From positions 6,537,017-6,601,016 of the forward strand of contig SCHM01000004.1 in assembly GCA_004123355.1 (NCBI GenBank): a stretch of 64,000 bases of DNA, written 5' to 3'. A program made the translations under genes and the position numbers. Shown here one piece after another: positions 1-14,890 of this stretch. Within the stretch, counting starts at the first letter, position 1. Each line of letters starts with the position of its first letter. The notes beneath the pieces were generated by a model, which saw only the letters and a program-made list of their open reading frames with translations, was not told the origin of the DNA and did no database searches. This DNA comes from Amphirosellinia nigrospora (taxonomy: Eukaryota; Ascomycota; Sordariomycetes; Xylariales; Xylariaceae).

Positions 1-702
1 GTTAATTTAGTTAATTTAATTAATTAAATTAATCTAGCTAATAAAAATATATTTAAAATATTTAATAATAAATAATATTATTAAAAAAGTAATTAAAAAA
101 TATTAGGCCTTTTAGATAAAGCAGCAAAAAAATAAATAAGTTTTTTAAAAAGTTTAAATCGATTAATTTAAAAAAAAAAACTAAAGCGTAATTTTACTAA
201 AAAAAAGTTTAAAAGCAAAAAAAAAAAAAAAATTACCTTTATTTTAAATTTAAACTTAAATTTATTAAATTTATTATTATTATTATTAAATTTAAAAGAA
301 TTTAATAATACTTATATTAAATATAAATATTATTTATTACGGAAAAACTTAAAAAAGTTTTTATTTATAAATAAAACTAAGCTAAAATAACGTAAATTTA
401 AACTAAAGCTCGATAAAAAAAACTATTTAAAAAAGCTTAAAACTAGTTAATATATTAACGTAATTTATATTTTATTATAAAAACTATTAAGCATAATTTT
501 AAAAATTTTATTAATTCGTATAAAAAATTAATGCTAGTATAAATAATTATTAGTACGTTAAAACTAGCCTTTTTAAACCTAATTAAAAGTATTAAAAAAA
601 AGTTATATATATTAAAAATCTTTAATAAAACTTATAATATAATAGGCTAAATATACAAAAAAACATATAAAATAATATTGTTAATTATAAATATAATAAA
701 AA

Positions 703-926
703 TAATACGCGCGGGCAAGGGGTGTGCGCGTATGTGCACACACTCGCCCTAGCGGGCGCGCACTAGCCATAGCGTGGCTAGCGCCTGGTTTGTGCGTGTA
801 GCTTCGCCACACACATATATTTGCACATATATATATATTATTTAGACCTATAAAATTCTTATAGATTTAAAAACTTAATCTTTATTTTTTTTTAATATAT
901 AAATTCTATTTATATTTTATTATATT
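703..926 (+). repeat. LTR-like repeat A, copy 1
   Basis: Begins TAATACGCGCGGGCAAGG, continues with a GC-rich core of alternating GCGC/TGTGCG words and a TAGCCATAGCGTGGCTA palindrome, then an AT-rich tail ending TTTTATTATATTA. It aligns end to end with 8363-8583 and, in reverse complement, with 8737-8953. Its core is the least mutated of the three in the CACACA tract. Confidence 0.75.
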
Positions 927-3900
927 AAATAATACTTTTATTGTTTTATTATATAAACTATATTAAACTATTATTATTATTATTTATTATTATTAATTAG
1001 CTTTTTTTAATAATTATTATTATTTTAATAATATAAATCCGTTAATAAAATTATTAATAAATTATTTAATTTGTTATTTAACTATTATTAAAAACGTTAT
1101 TATTTTAATAAAATAATATTTTTAAGCAAATATTAATAAGTATTTTAGTATATTTTTATTTTTTATTTTTTATTAAAGCCGAATATTTTTATAATTATAT
1201 ATAAATAATATATTTAAATTTAAAATCAAAATTATTATCGGAATATAAACTTCGGTTAGTTTATAATAATATATTTAATTAAATAATAAAATATATTTTA
1301 ATATAAACTTATAAAACGTTAATAAGTTTAGCAATATATTTTTATATTTTATTTTATAATATAAAGCAAATGTATTAAATATTATAAAATAAACGTAATA
1401 AATAACTTTACTAGTTTATTTAAACGTAGTATATATTTAATTTTTAATTTTTTTTAATTTTAATTATTTATAGTTTATATTTATTTTGTTTATTATATTA
1501 AAAAAGCTTATATTTAATATTATACTAAAAAATAAAAAAAGTTTATAGTTTAAAAAAATAAAATTTATATTAAAACAAAAATCTATATTATAAATAAAAT
1601 AAAACAATTTATATTTATATTAATAATAGCTTAATTAAAACTTTTAATATTATTTATAAAATTAAAAATAAATAATTAAATAATAAACTAATTAATTAAA
1701 AAACCTAAATATATAATAAAGTTTTATAATAAATATATATTAATATAATTAAATAAAACAAAAATATCGATAATTTTATTAAATTTATATAAAACTAAAA
1801 TAAAATAAATAAATATAACGTTATATATTTAATAATTTATATAAAAATATATAACGTTTTATATAAAATAAAAATATTTCGATAAAGTTAAATAATTTAG
1901 CTAATAAAAAGTTAAATAATCTAGCTAATAAATAGTTAAATAATTAATTAATAAATATCCTAGAAAAACAAAAGTAAAAGTTCTTAAATATACGTCGAAA
2001 AAAAATATAATAAAAAAAACGTTATTATAAATAGCAATAAAAAAAAAATAATACTAATAATAATATTTATTTATATATTTATTTATATAAAAAAGTAAAA
2101 TAACTAAAAAATAAACCTTTTAAACCTTAGTTTAAACTTAAATTTAATTTAAATAATTTATTAAATAAAAAAAATATTTATTTTAAATAAAAAACGTAAA
2201 AAATAATATTAATTTTATAGCTTTAATAATTAATAAATATAAATAAGCTTAAATATAATAATATTAATATTTCGACTTTTATATAATAATTTAAATAATT
2301 TAAAATAGTTATAAAAAAAAAATATTATATTTATTAATGTTTTAGCTTTTAAAAACTATATTAAATTATTTTTCGAAGATTTTAAAATAAAATTTACTAA
2401 TAAATAATAAATCTTTTTATTTTTTAAACATTATTAATAAGTTTATAGTTTTTAATAAAATAATAAAATTATAGCAATTAAAAAAGCGAAATAATAAAAA
2501 AAAAATAAATAAATCCTATAAAAACTAAAAAAAAGATTTTTTTTAATTTTAATATTATAACTAAACGATTTAAAAAAAACAAACTTATTATATATAATAT
2601 TTATTAAACAAATATATTTTTTTTAATACGTATAAAAAAAACTATAATATGTTTAAATTATAAGATTTATAAACGATAAAAATTTAAATTAGCGAAAAAT
2701 AATATTATAAATATATAATAATATATAATTAAATTAAAATAATTTTTTAAACTTTTTTAAAATAATTAAAAATTTAATAAATATATATAATAAATCAATA
2801 AAAATTAAAGCAATATAAAAACTTAGCTTAAAAAATTATCGGTTATAAAATAAAAGTTTATACTTATTTAATAATTTTATTAGATTTTTATCCTTATAAA
2901 ATCGTTTTTAAATATAAATAAAATATTAATAATAAATATACTATATATATAATAAATTATACAATTAATCGTATAATAATTTTTAATAAATATTAACTAT
3001 ATTATAATAGCTTTAATAAAAATTCGCGATATAACTATAAATAAAATAAAAATAATTTGTATTAAAATAAATAATATTATTAAAACTACCGATTAAACTA
3101 TTGTTAAAAAAATAATAATAATAAATATAATTTAAACTGCTTAGAAAAAATATATAACCGCGATAATAATAAATATAATAATAGTTATAACTAAAAATAA
3201 TAATTGTAATAAAAATAATAACTATAATAAATATAATAAACGCGTAATAATTATAAACGTAATATAAATAAATAATATAATAATTGTAATAATTATAATA
3301 AAAAAATAATAAATTATAAGTATACTAAATTAATATAATAAATAATTAACTAATATTATATATTTAAAAATAAAAATAAAAACGTAACTAATTATATATT
3401 AGCTAAATTAAGACTTTATTTACTATAAATATTATATTAAATTTTAAAATATAAAAAAAAAATCGAATATTTTATAAATATTATTTAAAACTAATATTAA
3501 AAAAATTAGTACGTTTTTTTATTAAATTTAAAAAATAACCTATAAATATTATAATAAACTTTTTTTTATATAATTAATTGTTTAATTATTTAAATATTAT
3601 TAAAAAATATAAAAAAATAATATATTAATTTAATATTATATTTAGTCGAAAAAATAAAAAAATATTTAAAAAGTTTTAATTAACTAAAAACTTAAATTAA
3701 ATAAATAAATATAAACTAAAACTAAATAAATATTAAATAATAAAATTAAAATAAAAAAATATTAATATATAATATAAAAAAAACTTTATATATTTTAAAT
3801 ATATTTTTTTAGTTTAAAGCTAAAAGTTATATAAAAATAAAAATATAAAAATATATAATAACTTAAAAATAAATATAATTTATATTGTCGTAAGTTTTTA

Positions 3901-6900
3901 ATATATTAAAATATATAACTAAATAAAAAAAAATATTATTAAAACTTAGAAAAAAAAACTTTAAACTAAAAAAATAACGTATTTTATATTTTATTTTAAA
4001 AATATAAATATTAAAAAAAAAGCTATAATATAAAAATTTATTATTAAAATTAAGTTATAAAAAAACTTATAGCGAATATATTAATCAATAATTTTTTTTT
4101 TATAAAAATAAATATATATTATATATTAAATATTATATTATTTTTAATTAAAAACTTTATAATAAATTTAATATAATTATAAAAACATTTAAATATGTAA
4201 AAAAAATAATAATAAAAATAAAATATATTTAAATATAAAAAATTAGCTTATATAACCGTAAACTATAAAATATTATATTAATTAAAACTTTATTTTTTTA
4301 TAAATAAAATAAATTTAGCTACTATAAATATTTTAATTAACGCGAAAACTTTATAAATAATATTTATAAAAATATTTCGATAAACTAATTAAAATCGGCA
4401 AAAAACAAAAATCGGGCAAATATAAAAAAATAAATATATTAACTATATAATAGTTTTATTAAAAAAAGCGCTAAAACTTTTATATTTATTATAGCTATTA
4501 TTATAAATATAATTAATAATTTAATATAAAAATTCTTACTAAATAATATTATTTTATAAAAAATAGCTAACTATTTTAACTTTAATAAAAAAAAATACTA
4601 AAAAAAAAATACTAACGCTTTAATTAATTTAAATACTAAAATTAAAATAACGCTTATAATTATAACTATAATAATAAAATATATCCCGCTTAAAAATTAT
4701 TATTAATAAGCTAGCTAATATTATTATTAATTAGATTTATTTAAATTATTTATATTATTTTTTAATATAATAAAAAATATAATTAATAAACTAATAAATT
4801 TATAATATTAATTTAAACTTAACGTTAATATTTAAACTTTTACGTTTAAAAATTTTAAATATATTTTATATTTATATTAAATAATTAATAAACTTACTTA
4901 AAATAATAAAAAAAAAATATATATATATTATATAAAATAAATATTTTTTACTAAAAATTTTCAAAAAATTATAAAATTTTTTAATATTTAAAAAAAAAAA
5001 ATATATATATTTATTAAACAAATAACTAAAAATACTTTTAATAAAAAATAATAAAATTAAACGCTAAAATAAATAGCTAATTTTATTTATTTAGCTATAA
5101 AAATATAAACGTATTAAATAAATATTTTAATAATTTATATAAAAAAAAAATAAAATAAATAAATAAATTTACTTTATTTATATATTTTTATTTATTATAT
5201 AAAGATTTATTTTAATAAAAATAACTTTATTAAAATAAAATAAAAAAAATATATTATTAATTTATATATTTAAATTAAATAATAATATTTAATAATTATT
5301 TATTATTTTTATAAGCAAATAATTTTATTATTATAAAATAAAAGTTTTATTATAGTTATTAATATAATATTTTTTTTATTAATTTTTTATATATTTAAAC
5401 TATAAAAATAAGTTTATAATAATAAACTTTTAAAATATTAAAAATATAATATAATAATAATAAAATTTTAAAATATATTATTATATATATAAAAGTTATA
5501 TAAAAAATATTTAAAATATTTAAATATTTTTATAAATATTTTATTAATAATATTATAATTTATTAAATATAGCTAAAAATTATATAAAATATTTACGAAT
5601 AATATTTAGTTTTTTCGAAAAAAAAAATATTACGATATTTTTTACGAAATTATTATTAGATATTTTTTATTAATTTTTTCGGATTTAAATCGACGCTTAA
5701 ACTTATTAATATTAATAGTATTATTATATTTTATAATTTTTTTTTTTTAAACAATTAAAATCTTTCGAATAATATATTAATATAAATAGTTTTTTTATAA
5801 CTTAATATTTTATTACGTTTAAATTTTTAAACTATTATAAATAAAAAAAGCGTAACTATTTATAAAAAAAAAAATATAAAATATATTATATAAAAAATAA
5901 AAATAAAAAAAAACGTACGTTTAAAATATTTATTATATTTTAATTTCCGCTAAAATTATATTTTTTAATATAATTAAAATATAATATATAGTAAAACTAT
6001 ATTATATTATTATAATTTAAAAAAAAACTATTTTTATAAATTAATATTTTATTATAAAAAAAATTTAAAATAATATTATTTTAATTATAAAATAATTATA
6101 TTTAAGTTTTTAATAAAATTATTTTTTTAATAAAATTTTTTTAATATTATATTTAAATAAATATTTAAAAAAACTAAAATATAATATAATTTTTTTAAAT
6201 TAAAAATAGCTTATTTAGTTTAAATAATAAAAAGCTATATATTATAATTTAATTAAACGATTATTTAATTATAGTTTTAATAAATTATTTAGCTATTAAA
6301 AATATAATCGATTAAACTATTTTATAATATTAATAATAAACCGTATAAATAAACGTTTAATTAATTTTTTATATATTTATTATAATATAAATTATAAATA
6401 TATTATTTATTAAAACGTTTAAACTATATATTTAATATGTTTAATTAACTATAAATAATATTTAATAAAAAAAACTTAAATAAAAACCTAAAAAAGCTAA
6501 AAATATAGCTACTTTAAATATAATATAAAATAATTATAATATATTTACGTATTATTATTTAAAGTAATAATAAACAATATAATATTATATAATTTTAAAC
6601 AAGCTTATTTAAAAAATAAAAAATACTAAATTTTTAACGATATAAAAAACGTAATAAAAATAAATATAAATATATAAACAAAAATAATATAATAATATTT
6701 TTTAAATTTAGCTACTTTTTTAATCTAATAGCTAATAAACTAATTTATAATATATATATATAAATATAATTTTATATATTTTATAAATAATAAAAATAAT
6801 AAAACTTATATATAATAAAAAATATATTAAAAAATAAAAAATAATATAAATATTTAAACTTTATATATAATTAAAAAACTTAATAATAAAAAAATATTTC

Positions 6901-8362
6901 GAATATTATAAAACGTATAAATTTAATAAAATAAATAAACAATATTAGTTAAAATTTTTTTTTATGCTTAAATAATTTATTATTAATAAATTATTATAAT
7001 AAATTTTATTTTATTTATTTAAAATATTAAATAATAATATTTATAATAATTTAATAGTAATAAAACTTATTATTTAATTATAACGTAATAATAACTTATA
7101 TATTTTTTAAATAATAAATATTTTATTATATTTAATAAAAAATATATAGCCGAAAAATAAAATATTATATTTATAAATAATTATTATTATAATTAAATAT
7201 ACTAAAAAAATTATTTTTAATTAAAATAAAAAATTATTTCTAGATTTTAGTAAAATATATAAAAAACTATAAAAACTAAACTATTAATAATAATAGCTTA
7301 TTATTTATAAATAAATAAATTATTTAAACAAAAAAATTAAAAATTAAAATAATATTAAAATATTATAATTTCGAAAATTTTAAAGCAAACTAAATAAATA
7401 TTATATTATTTTTATAATAAAACTTAAACGCTGCGTATTTTAAAACTATATATTTAATTTTATACGAATAGTTATTAGATTTAAACTATTAAATATATTT
7501 AATATTTTAGCTAACGCCGAAAAAAAAATTTATAAAAATTTAATAATATTAAATTTTTAAAAATATATTAAAAAAATATATATATTTATAATAAATTTCG
7601 TATAAATAACCGCTAAAATTAATATAACGTTAAATATAAATATTTATAATTTAAAGCTAAAAATTAAGTTTATTTTAAATTATATAAAAATATTATTTAT
7701 TTAATAAACTAGGCGTAAATATTTATAATAACGTTTAAAACTATAAATAATTATTTATAAAATAAAAAACTTAGTTATAAATTAAAATTTTTATATAATT
7801 TTAAATTTATTTAATAATATTTATTAAATATTTATAATTTATATTTAAAAGTAAAAATTTATTTAAACGTTATATTATTTTTTTAAATTTATAAAATAAA
7901 ATAAAGCAATTTTAACGTAAAAAAAAAAAATTTATAAAATTAATATTTATTTAATTATTAGTTTAACCGTAAATATAATAGTTTTAACTATTTAATTAAA
8001 AAAAAAAATAAAGTTATAAATATAATAAATAAAAGTTTAAATAATAATTATATTATAATAATAAACTAATAAAAAATATTAAAATCGTAATAAATTTTAA
8101 CTAAAAATATAAATAATATAACTTAAAAAAAGTTGTTATTTTTATATTAATATTTTAAATAATATATTTAATATTATTACGTTTAATAATATTATTACTT
8201 TTTTTAAACTTTAGCGTAAAAAGCGCTTACGTACTATTATTTTTAATAAAATCATTATATTTAAACTTTAATATAAAGGGCGCCTATATAAATAATAAAA
8301 GCTTACGTAAATAATATAACAAACTTATTAAAAGCAGCAAGCTTTTTTATATAGCCGGCACT

Positions 8363-8583
8363 TAATACGTGCGGGCAAGGGTGTGTGTATACGTACATAT
8401 ATTCGCCCTAGCGGGCGCGCACTAGCCATAGCGTGGCTAGCGCTTAGTTTATGCGTGTGGTTTCGCTATATATATATTTATATATATATATATATTATTT
8501 AAACCTATAGAATTTTTATAGATTAAAGACTTAATTTTTATTTTTTTTAATATATAAATTTTATTTATATTTTATTATATTAA
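8363..8583 (+). repeat. LTR-like repeat A, copy 2
   Basis: Same organisation as copy 1. Differences are mostly C-to-T or G-to-A: for example, CACACA words in copy 1 are TATATA here. This is what RIP would produce in one copy of a duplicated sequence. Similarity to copy 1 stops at about 8583, which helps define the repeat end. Confidence 0.75.
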
Positions 8584-8736
8584 AAAAAGATTTTATACTT
8601 TTTATATTTAAATTTTTTAAAAATAAAAATAATATAAAAACTAAAAAATAAATAAATATAAACTAATAAGTTATAATATTTATAGCTATATAAAAAATAA
8701 AATAATAGTTTAATATAATATTACTATTAAAATTAT

Positions 8737-8953
8737 TAATATAGTAAAATATAGGTAGAATTTATATATTGAAAAAAAATAAAGACGAAGTCTTTAGATC
8801 TATATGAATTCTATAGGTCTAAATAATATTTGTGTGTATATGTGTGTATGGCGAAGCCACACGCATAAACTAGGCACTAGCCACGCAGTAGCTAGTACGC
8901 GCCCGCTAGGGCGCGTATGCGTATATGCACGCACCCCTTGCCCGCGCGTATTA
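8737..8953 (-). repeat. LTR-like repeat A, copy 3 (inverted)
   Basis: The reverse complement matches the other two copies from TAATACGCGCGGG to the AT-rich end. This copy keeps features lost elsewhere, such as a GACTTCGTC word and a CAATATATAAATTC stretch, so it is less mutated in its distal half. It lies tail to tail with copy 2 across a spacer of about 150 bp and could be a solo LTR or the edge of a second element. Confidence 0.75.
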
Positions 8954-9183
8954 ATTATAAAGTATAAAAAATGCTATATTTAAAATTTAATTAATAAATT
9001 TAATAATAATTTAAAAACTATATAAAAAAAAAGCCCGAATTAAAAAACTATAAAAAAAAAGGTTTAATAATAACGTTACTAATAAAAATAAAAGTTATAA
9101 TAAAAATAATAGCAAAAATAAAAATTATAAATTAAACTTTAAATTTAATTTTAAAAAAAAAACTATAAAAAAAAAAAAAGCTT

Positions 9184-9228
9184 AAATGCTTTAAATGCGG
9201 CTAATAAAAATATATTGCTAAAAATTGC
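9184..9228 (+). pseudogene. Fossil gag CCHC zinc knuckle
   Basis: Read in one frame, codons give Cys (9187-9189), two residues, Cys (9196-9198), Gly, then two TAA stops, Lys, Tyr (9211-9213), four residues and Cys (9226-9228). The spacing C-x2-C-x4-[H]-x4-C is that of a retroviral-type zinc knuckle. The His position reads TAT, as expected from CAT after a C-to-T change, and the TAA stops are what RIP makes from CAA Gln codons. This is the only protein motif I could recover in the AT-rich block and marks remains of an LTR element between about 8.95 and 11.3 kb on the plus strand. Confidence 0.65.
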
Positions 9229-11279
9229 TTTAATAAAAGTAATAATAACTAAATTAAAACTTTAAACGATTAAAAACTTATAATATTTATAATAAACTTA
9301 TTAAAAATTAAAAGCTATTTATAAGCTTTAAAAATAACTTTAGTTATTTTATTTATATAAATATAAATATTTTATAAAGTTTAATAAATTTTTATAACTA
9401 TAAAATATTAATTTTTTTTTATTATATTTAGTTTATTTTTTTATTTTAAATAACTATAATATTAATTATAAATAAAACTACGTTATATAAAATAACTTTA
9501 AGCTAAAAAGTTATTATAGCTTAAAAAACTTTAATTTAAAAAATTTTAACTTAAAAAATCTTAACTTAAAAAATAGCTTTAGCTTTAATAATTATATTAA
9601 GTTAGAAAAATAATAGCGGACTTATTTATAAAGAAAATTATTATAAACTTTTTTACGGAAAAAAAAATAACTGCGGATTTATTTACTATAATAAACTTAT
9701 TTATTAATCGAAAAATAACGGACTTTTTTATTAAATAAAACTAGCTTTAATAATAATAAATCTAAAAATAATTCGAAGTTAATTATTAAGCTAATTATTA
9801 AAAAAAACTATAATAATAATATTTTTAATTATATTTATTTTTATATTTTTGTTTTTAATAACGATTTTAAATAACTTAAAGCAAAAAAATATATTAAATA
9901 TTAAAGTTATTAATAATAACGGATTAAATATTAAAATTATTATATAAAAAATAATAATACTTTTAAATATATTTATATTTTAAAAAATTATTATATTTTA
10001 ATATATAAACGTTATATTTTATTTAATATAAAGTTAAATATAAAAATATATAATAATAAAGCTAACTTTAAAAAAAATTAATAATAAATTTAATTAAAAA
10101 AACGAAAAATATATAGTTTATATAAAAATAAACTTATATAAATAAAAAAAATCGGCATTATTATAAAAAACTTTAAAACTTTTAATAAAAATAAATATAA
10201 TATAAACGTAAAATATATTTTATTTATTTTATTATTTTTATTAAATATATTTTAAAAAAATAACTATATAAAATAAAAAACTATTTAAATAAATATATTA
10301 TAAAAATAACCGTAAAATAGCTATTATAAATTTTAATATTTAATAGCGTAGTTTTTTTTTATAAATATATAAAAAAAAAACTTTATATAATATATTAACC
10401 TTAAAAAAAGCCGTAAAAATTCGCGCTAAATATAGCGGACAAAATTAAAACATTAATAAAATTATTGTTTAAATTATTATTAAAAAAAAATAAAAATAAC
10501 TTTTAAAATTTAAAATAAACTAATTTTTTAATATTATTAGCTATATTATTTTAATATTAAAAAATTAATATAAATAATTAAATATACTATAAATATTAAT
10601 ATCGAGCTTAAAAAAGTTAAATATTTTTTTATTTTATTTATAATTAAGTTAAAATTAAAAAATATATTTTAAAAAAAACTATCGAAAAAATTAATTATTT
10701 AAAAAAAATAACTTAAATAAACTTTAATTAAATTAAATTAGTTTAATTAAAAAATATAAATATTTTTTATTTATAATAATAATAATAATAATATATATAT
10801 TTTAAAATATATAAACAAAAAATAAAATAAAAAATATTATTAAAATATATTTATAATAAATAAATAAAAATTAATATTTTAAATATTTTAATTTAATAAA
10901 AACTATTAAAAAAATGCCGCGTTTTATATATAAATAGTAATAAAAAGTTCGGTATAAAAGATTTAAAAATATTTTATAATAAAATAAAAATAACCGTTAT
11001 TATTTATTATTTATAAATTAATATTAAATAATATAATTAAAAAATCGATAAATTTTATTTAAAATAAAATTAAAATTTTATTTTTATAAACTAAGTTATT
11101 TATTATATTTTAAATATATAAAGTTTTAATAATTATATATATTTTTAATAAAACTAGTTAATTTATAATAAAAAAATAACTTTAGCTAAAAAATATTTAA
11201 TTATTTAAATTAAAAAAAAATAATATTTAACTTTAATAATTTATAAATAATAAATACGCTATATAGTATTTATCGACGT

Positions 11280-11430
11280 ATTATGGCAGCTAGCAGCCGG
11301 CGGAAAAAAAAGATAGCTAATAGCCGGCAAGCGGCTAATAAGTAGTTAAATAGCTAACAATTTATAATAATTAATATAATAAAAAGGATAAGCTTTTTAT
11401 AACTTATATTTTAATCGCTTAAATTAAATA
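11280..11430 (+). repeat. LTR-like repeat B, left copy
   Basis: Starts ATTATGGCAGCTAGCAGCC and is rich in GCTAGC/GCCGGC words, then passes through TAGCTAACAA and an AT tail to TTTTAATCGCT. It aligns along its whole length with 23,106-23,256. The left copy retains more GC (two extra GCCGGC/GCGG words) than the right. Confidence 0.7.
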
Positions 11431-14400
11431 ACAATTTAATAACTAGCGATTATTTATTTAATAAAACTATTATAACTATTTAACTATTTTTTAATACTTT
11501 ATATAGTTTTAATAGACGTTTAACGGATAACCTTTGCTTTTTATAACTATTTAACTTATTTAACTTATTTTAATACTGTTTTTTTTTTTAATATTAATAT
11601 TAATATATTATTAAAAATATATAGCTATTTAATAAACTTTAAAAGTAAAAAATATTTTTTATTTATAACTTATATAACGTTTATTTTATTTTATAACGAT
11701 AATAAATATTTATAACGATAGTTTTTTTTTTAATATTATACTTTTTTTTTTATAACGATATTATTTTTTTTAGGTTTTAAATAAATATAGATTATTTATT
11801 TAACTTTTAGTATATAATTTTTTTTTTTTATTTATTAGTTTATATTTAAAGCTAATAGCTTAAATATATAGGACTAATTTTTAAACTAAAAAACTATTAA
11901 ATCTTATATTAAGATTTAGTAATTTTTAACCGATTAAAAAACGTTTTTATTTTATAAATATAAAATATTTAACTTATTTTGCTATATAAATTCTAAAAAA
12001 TATATAATAAATATTTTATTTTATTTTTAGTATAAAAACAAAAAAATATAGAATAAAATTATTATTAATATTATTTTTATATTTATTTTAGTAAAAAATC
12101 GATAAATAAACGTTTAATTAAATATTAAGCTAAATATAAACCGTTTATACTGCTTTTATTTTTATAATATTTAATAATAGTTCTATAAAAAAACGCTATA
12201 TTTTTAAATTTAATACTATTATTTTTTCGATTATTATTTATTTTATTATTTAATAATTTTTTTTTTATTAGATAATTTTTATAATTTAGTATATTATAAT
12301 AATTTAAACGGATATTTTTAATTTTTTTGCTCGAAACGCTATTATTTTTTTAGCAAAAAATAGTAAAAAAGCTAGTTATTTTATAGCTAATAATAAAAAA
12401 TATATAAATATTATTAATTTAATAGTTAAACGTATATATATAAACTTTATAAATATAAAAAATATTTTTATATATAAACTTTACTATTATTTATAAAATA
12501 ATATAATAATTAAACTATATAAATAATAATAATATTTTATAATATATAAACCTAATTAATTATAGCTAATAATAATAGCGAACCGCTAGCTTTTAATATG
12601 CTAAGATTTTTTATAGTTATATTATAAAAAAAATATAAAACTTTATTAAAAAGTTTAGTAATTTTATAAATATAATAAAAAATTAGTAAATAAAAATAAA
12701 TAATTATATTAGAAATTAACTCACGTTAAATATTTTAATTTATATATTTAAAAATTTTTTAAAACTAATAACTATATATAAATTAAAATAAACGTTTATT
12801 AAAAAATATTTATTTTTTTAAAAATAACGTCCGTAAATATATAAAAAACTTAATATATAAACGGTTATTTAAAAAAACTATTTTTAGCTATTAAAAAGTT
12901 AGTTTAATTATAGTAAATAAAAAAATATTAGCTACTATAAAATAAATAATGTTTATTAATTTTAACGTTATTTTTAAAAAATAATAAAAAAATTTAAACC
13001 CGATATATTAAATACGCTTAATTAGCTTAAATATTTAAACTTTATTTTTATATTTAATTATATTTAAGCTAGAAAATTTGTTTATAAATAAGCAAAAAGA
13101 ATTTTTCGGCTAATATAAGCTATAAAACGTAGTTTTAATAAATAATAAATAGTTAAAGCTTATAATTTTTTATACTTATTTTTTAAATAACTAGTTATTA
13201 AATTATTTATTATTTTTAAAATAGATAATTTTTTTGTTTATTTAAAAAAAAAATAAAAGCGTATAAAAATAAACTACTTAAAAAAAATAACATTAAACCG
13301 CTATTAATAGTACGACCTATTATTAATTAAATAATAATAAAAACTTTTTAATTTTTAATTAAAATATTATTAGCTAAATAAATATTGCCCGTTTTAACTA
13401 TATATAATATTTATATAAAATAAAACAACTATTAAAGTTATAATATATATAACTTAAAAATACAAATAATATATTTTAATAATAATAAATTATATTTTAT
13501 TAATAAATTTAAATAATTATATTTTTACCGACTATTTAACCGAAATAATTATAAATATATTAGCTATTTTTAAAAATATATTAAATAAAGCAAAAATAAT
13601 TTTAAATAATATAATAGCTATTATAATATAATTAAACGTTAAAGCTATTATAGCTACTAATAGCTTTACTAGCTTAAAAATAAATAAAACAAAAAATTTA
13701 AACAATAGTATTATTAGATCTAAAAAATACTAATTAAATATTTTATAAAAATAAAATATATTTTACGTTAAATAATATAAATTTAAAAATAAAAAAGCTA
13801 AATTATTAAAAATAGCTTTTATATAATTAAAAACCTTATAAATAATAAAAATATAAAAATAATTAATTAAATAATTTTATTTTATTTTACGTTAAACTAA
13901 CTAGTAACAAAAAAAATAAATATGCTAAAAATATAATAAAATATTTTTATTTTATAATAAATATATAATCTATATATATTAAAATAAATATATTAATAGC
14001 TTTAAAACTTTGCTTAAATTAGTTTATTAAAAAAACTAATAATAAAAATAATAAATAATTATAATTATAATAATTATAGTTTAAATATTTAATAAATATA
14101 TTTAGTAGCTAAAATAATAAATAGTAAATAAAATATTATTATAAAAAATAATATAAATAGCAGCTTTAAATAAAACAAATTTATAATTATCCGGCGAACT
14201 ATAATATTTAATTTATTATTAGTTTTTTATAATAATTTAAGCATAAGATTTATTTATATTAAAATAAACTTAAAGCTAATAAAAAAATAAATAACCGATA
14301 TAATATACATAAATATAAATATTTTAAATATTATAATAAATCGTTAATAGTTTATATTTAAAAGCAAAAAATTTAAAATTATTATATTTATTAAAAGTAT

Positions 14401-14890
14401 AACTATTAAAAGTATCGGCGGACTAATTAATATAATTTAAAAAAATATTTATAATTAATATATTAATAATTATTTAAATAAACAAAAAATTAACGTTAAT
14501 ATATTAATAAAAACTTAGATTAATAATAAATTAAAGCTAAAATTTTTATTAAATACTTTATAAATAAAAATATATAAAATTTCTATAAATATTCTTACTT
14601 ATTAACTAGTTATAGCTATAGCTAAAAATATAATAATTTTTATTTTAATAAAAAAATAAAACTAATTTAATATAGCAAAAAGTTATAATAAATAAAAATA
14701 TAATTATATGTTTAAAAAAATAAAATTAATATTTATTTAATATATAAATTTATTACTTTAAATAAAAAACGGATACTTAAAAAAATATACTTTTATAAAA
14801 ATAATAAAAAAAATATTAAATGTTATATTTATTAATAGGACCCCGAAAACTATACTATTTTATAATAATACCGAAAAACTATTAAAATTT

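Larger units (their letters stand above)
703..8583. mobile_element. RIP-degraded LTR-type element A (candidate)
   Basis: Two direct repeats of about 220 bp lie 7.66 kb apart (703-926 and 8363-8583), the geometry of an LTR retrotransposon of about 7.9 kb. The interior is mutated beyond confident recognition of gag or pol. A stretch at about 3050-3330 is built of repeated AAT/ATA/TAAT words, as expected from a mutated low-complexity coding region. Orientation cannot be set, because no polymerase or integrase motif survives that I can read. Alternatively the repeats belong to two independent insertions. Confidence 0.5.
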
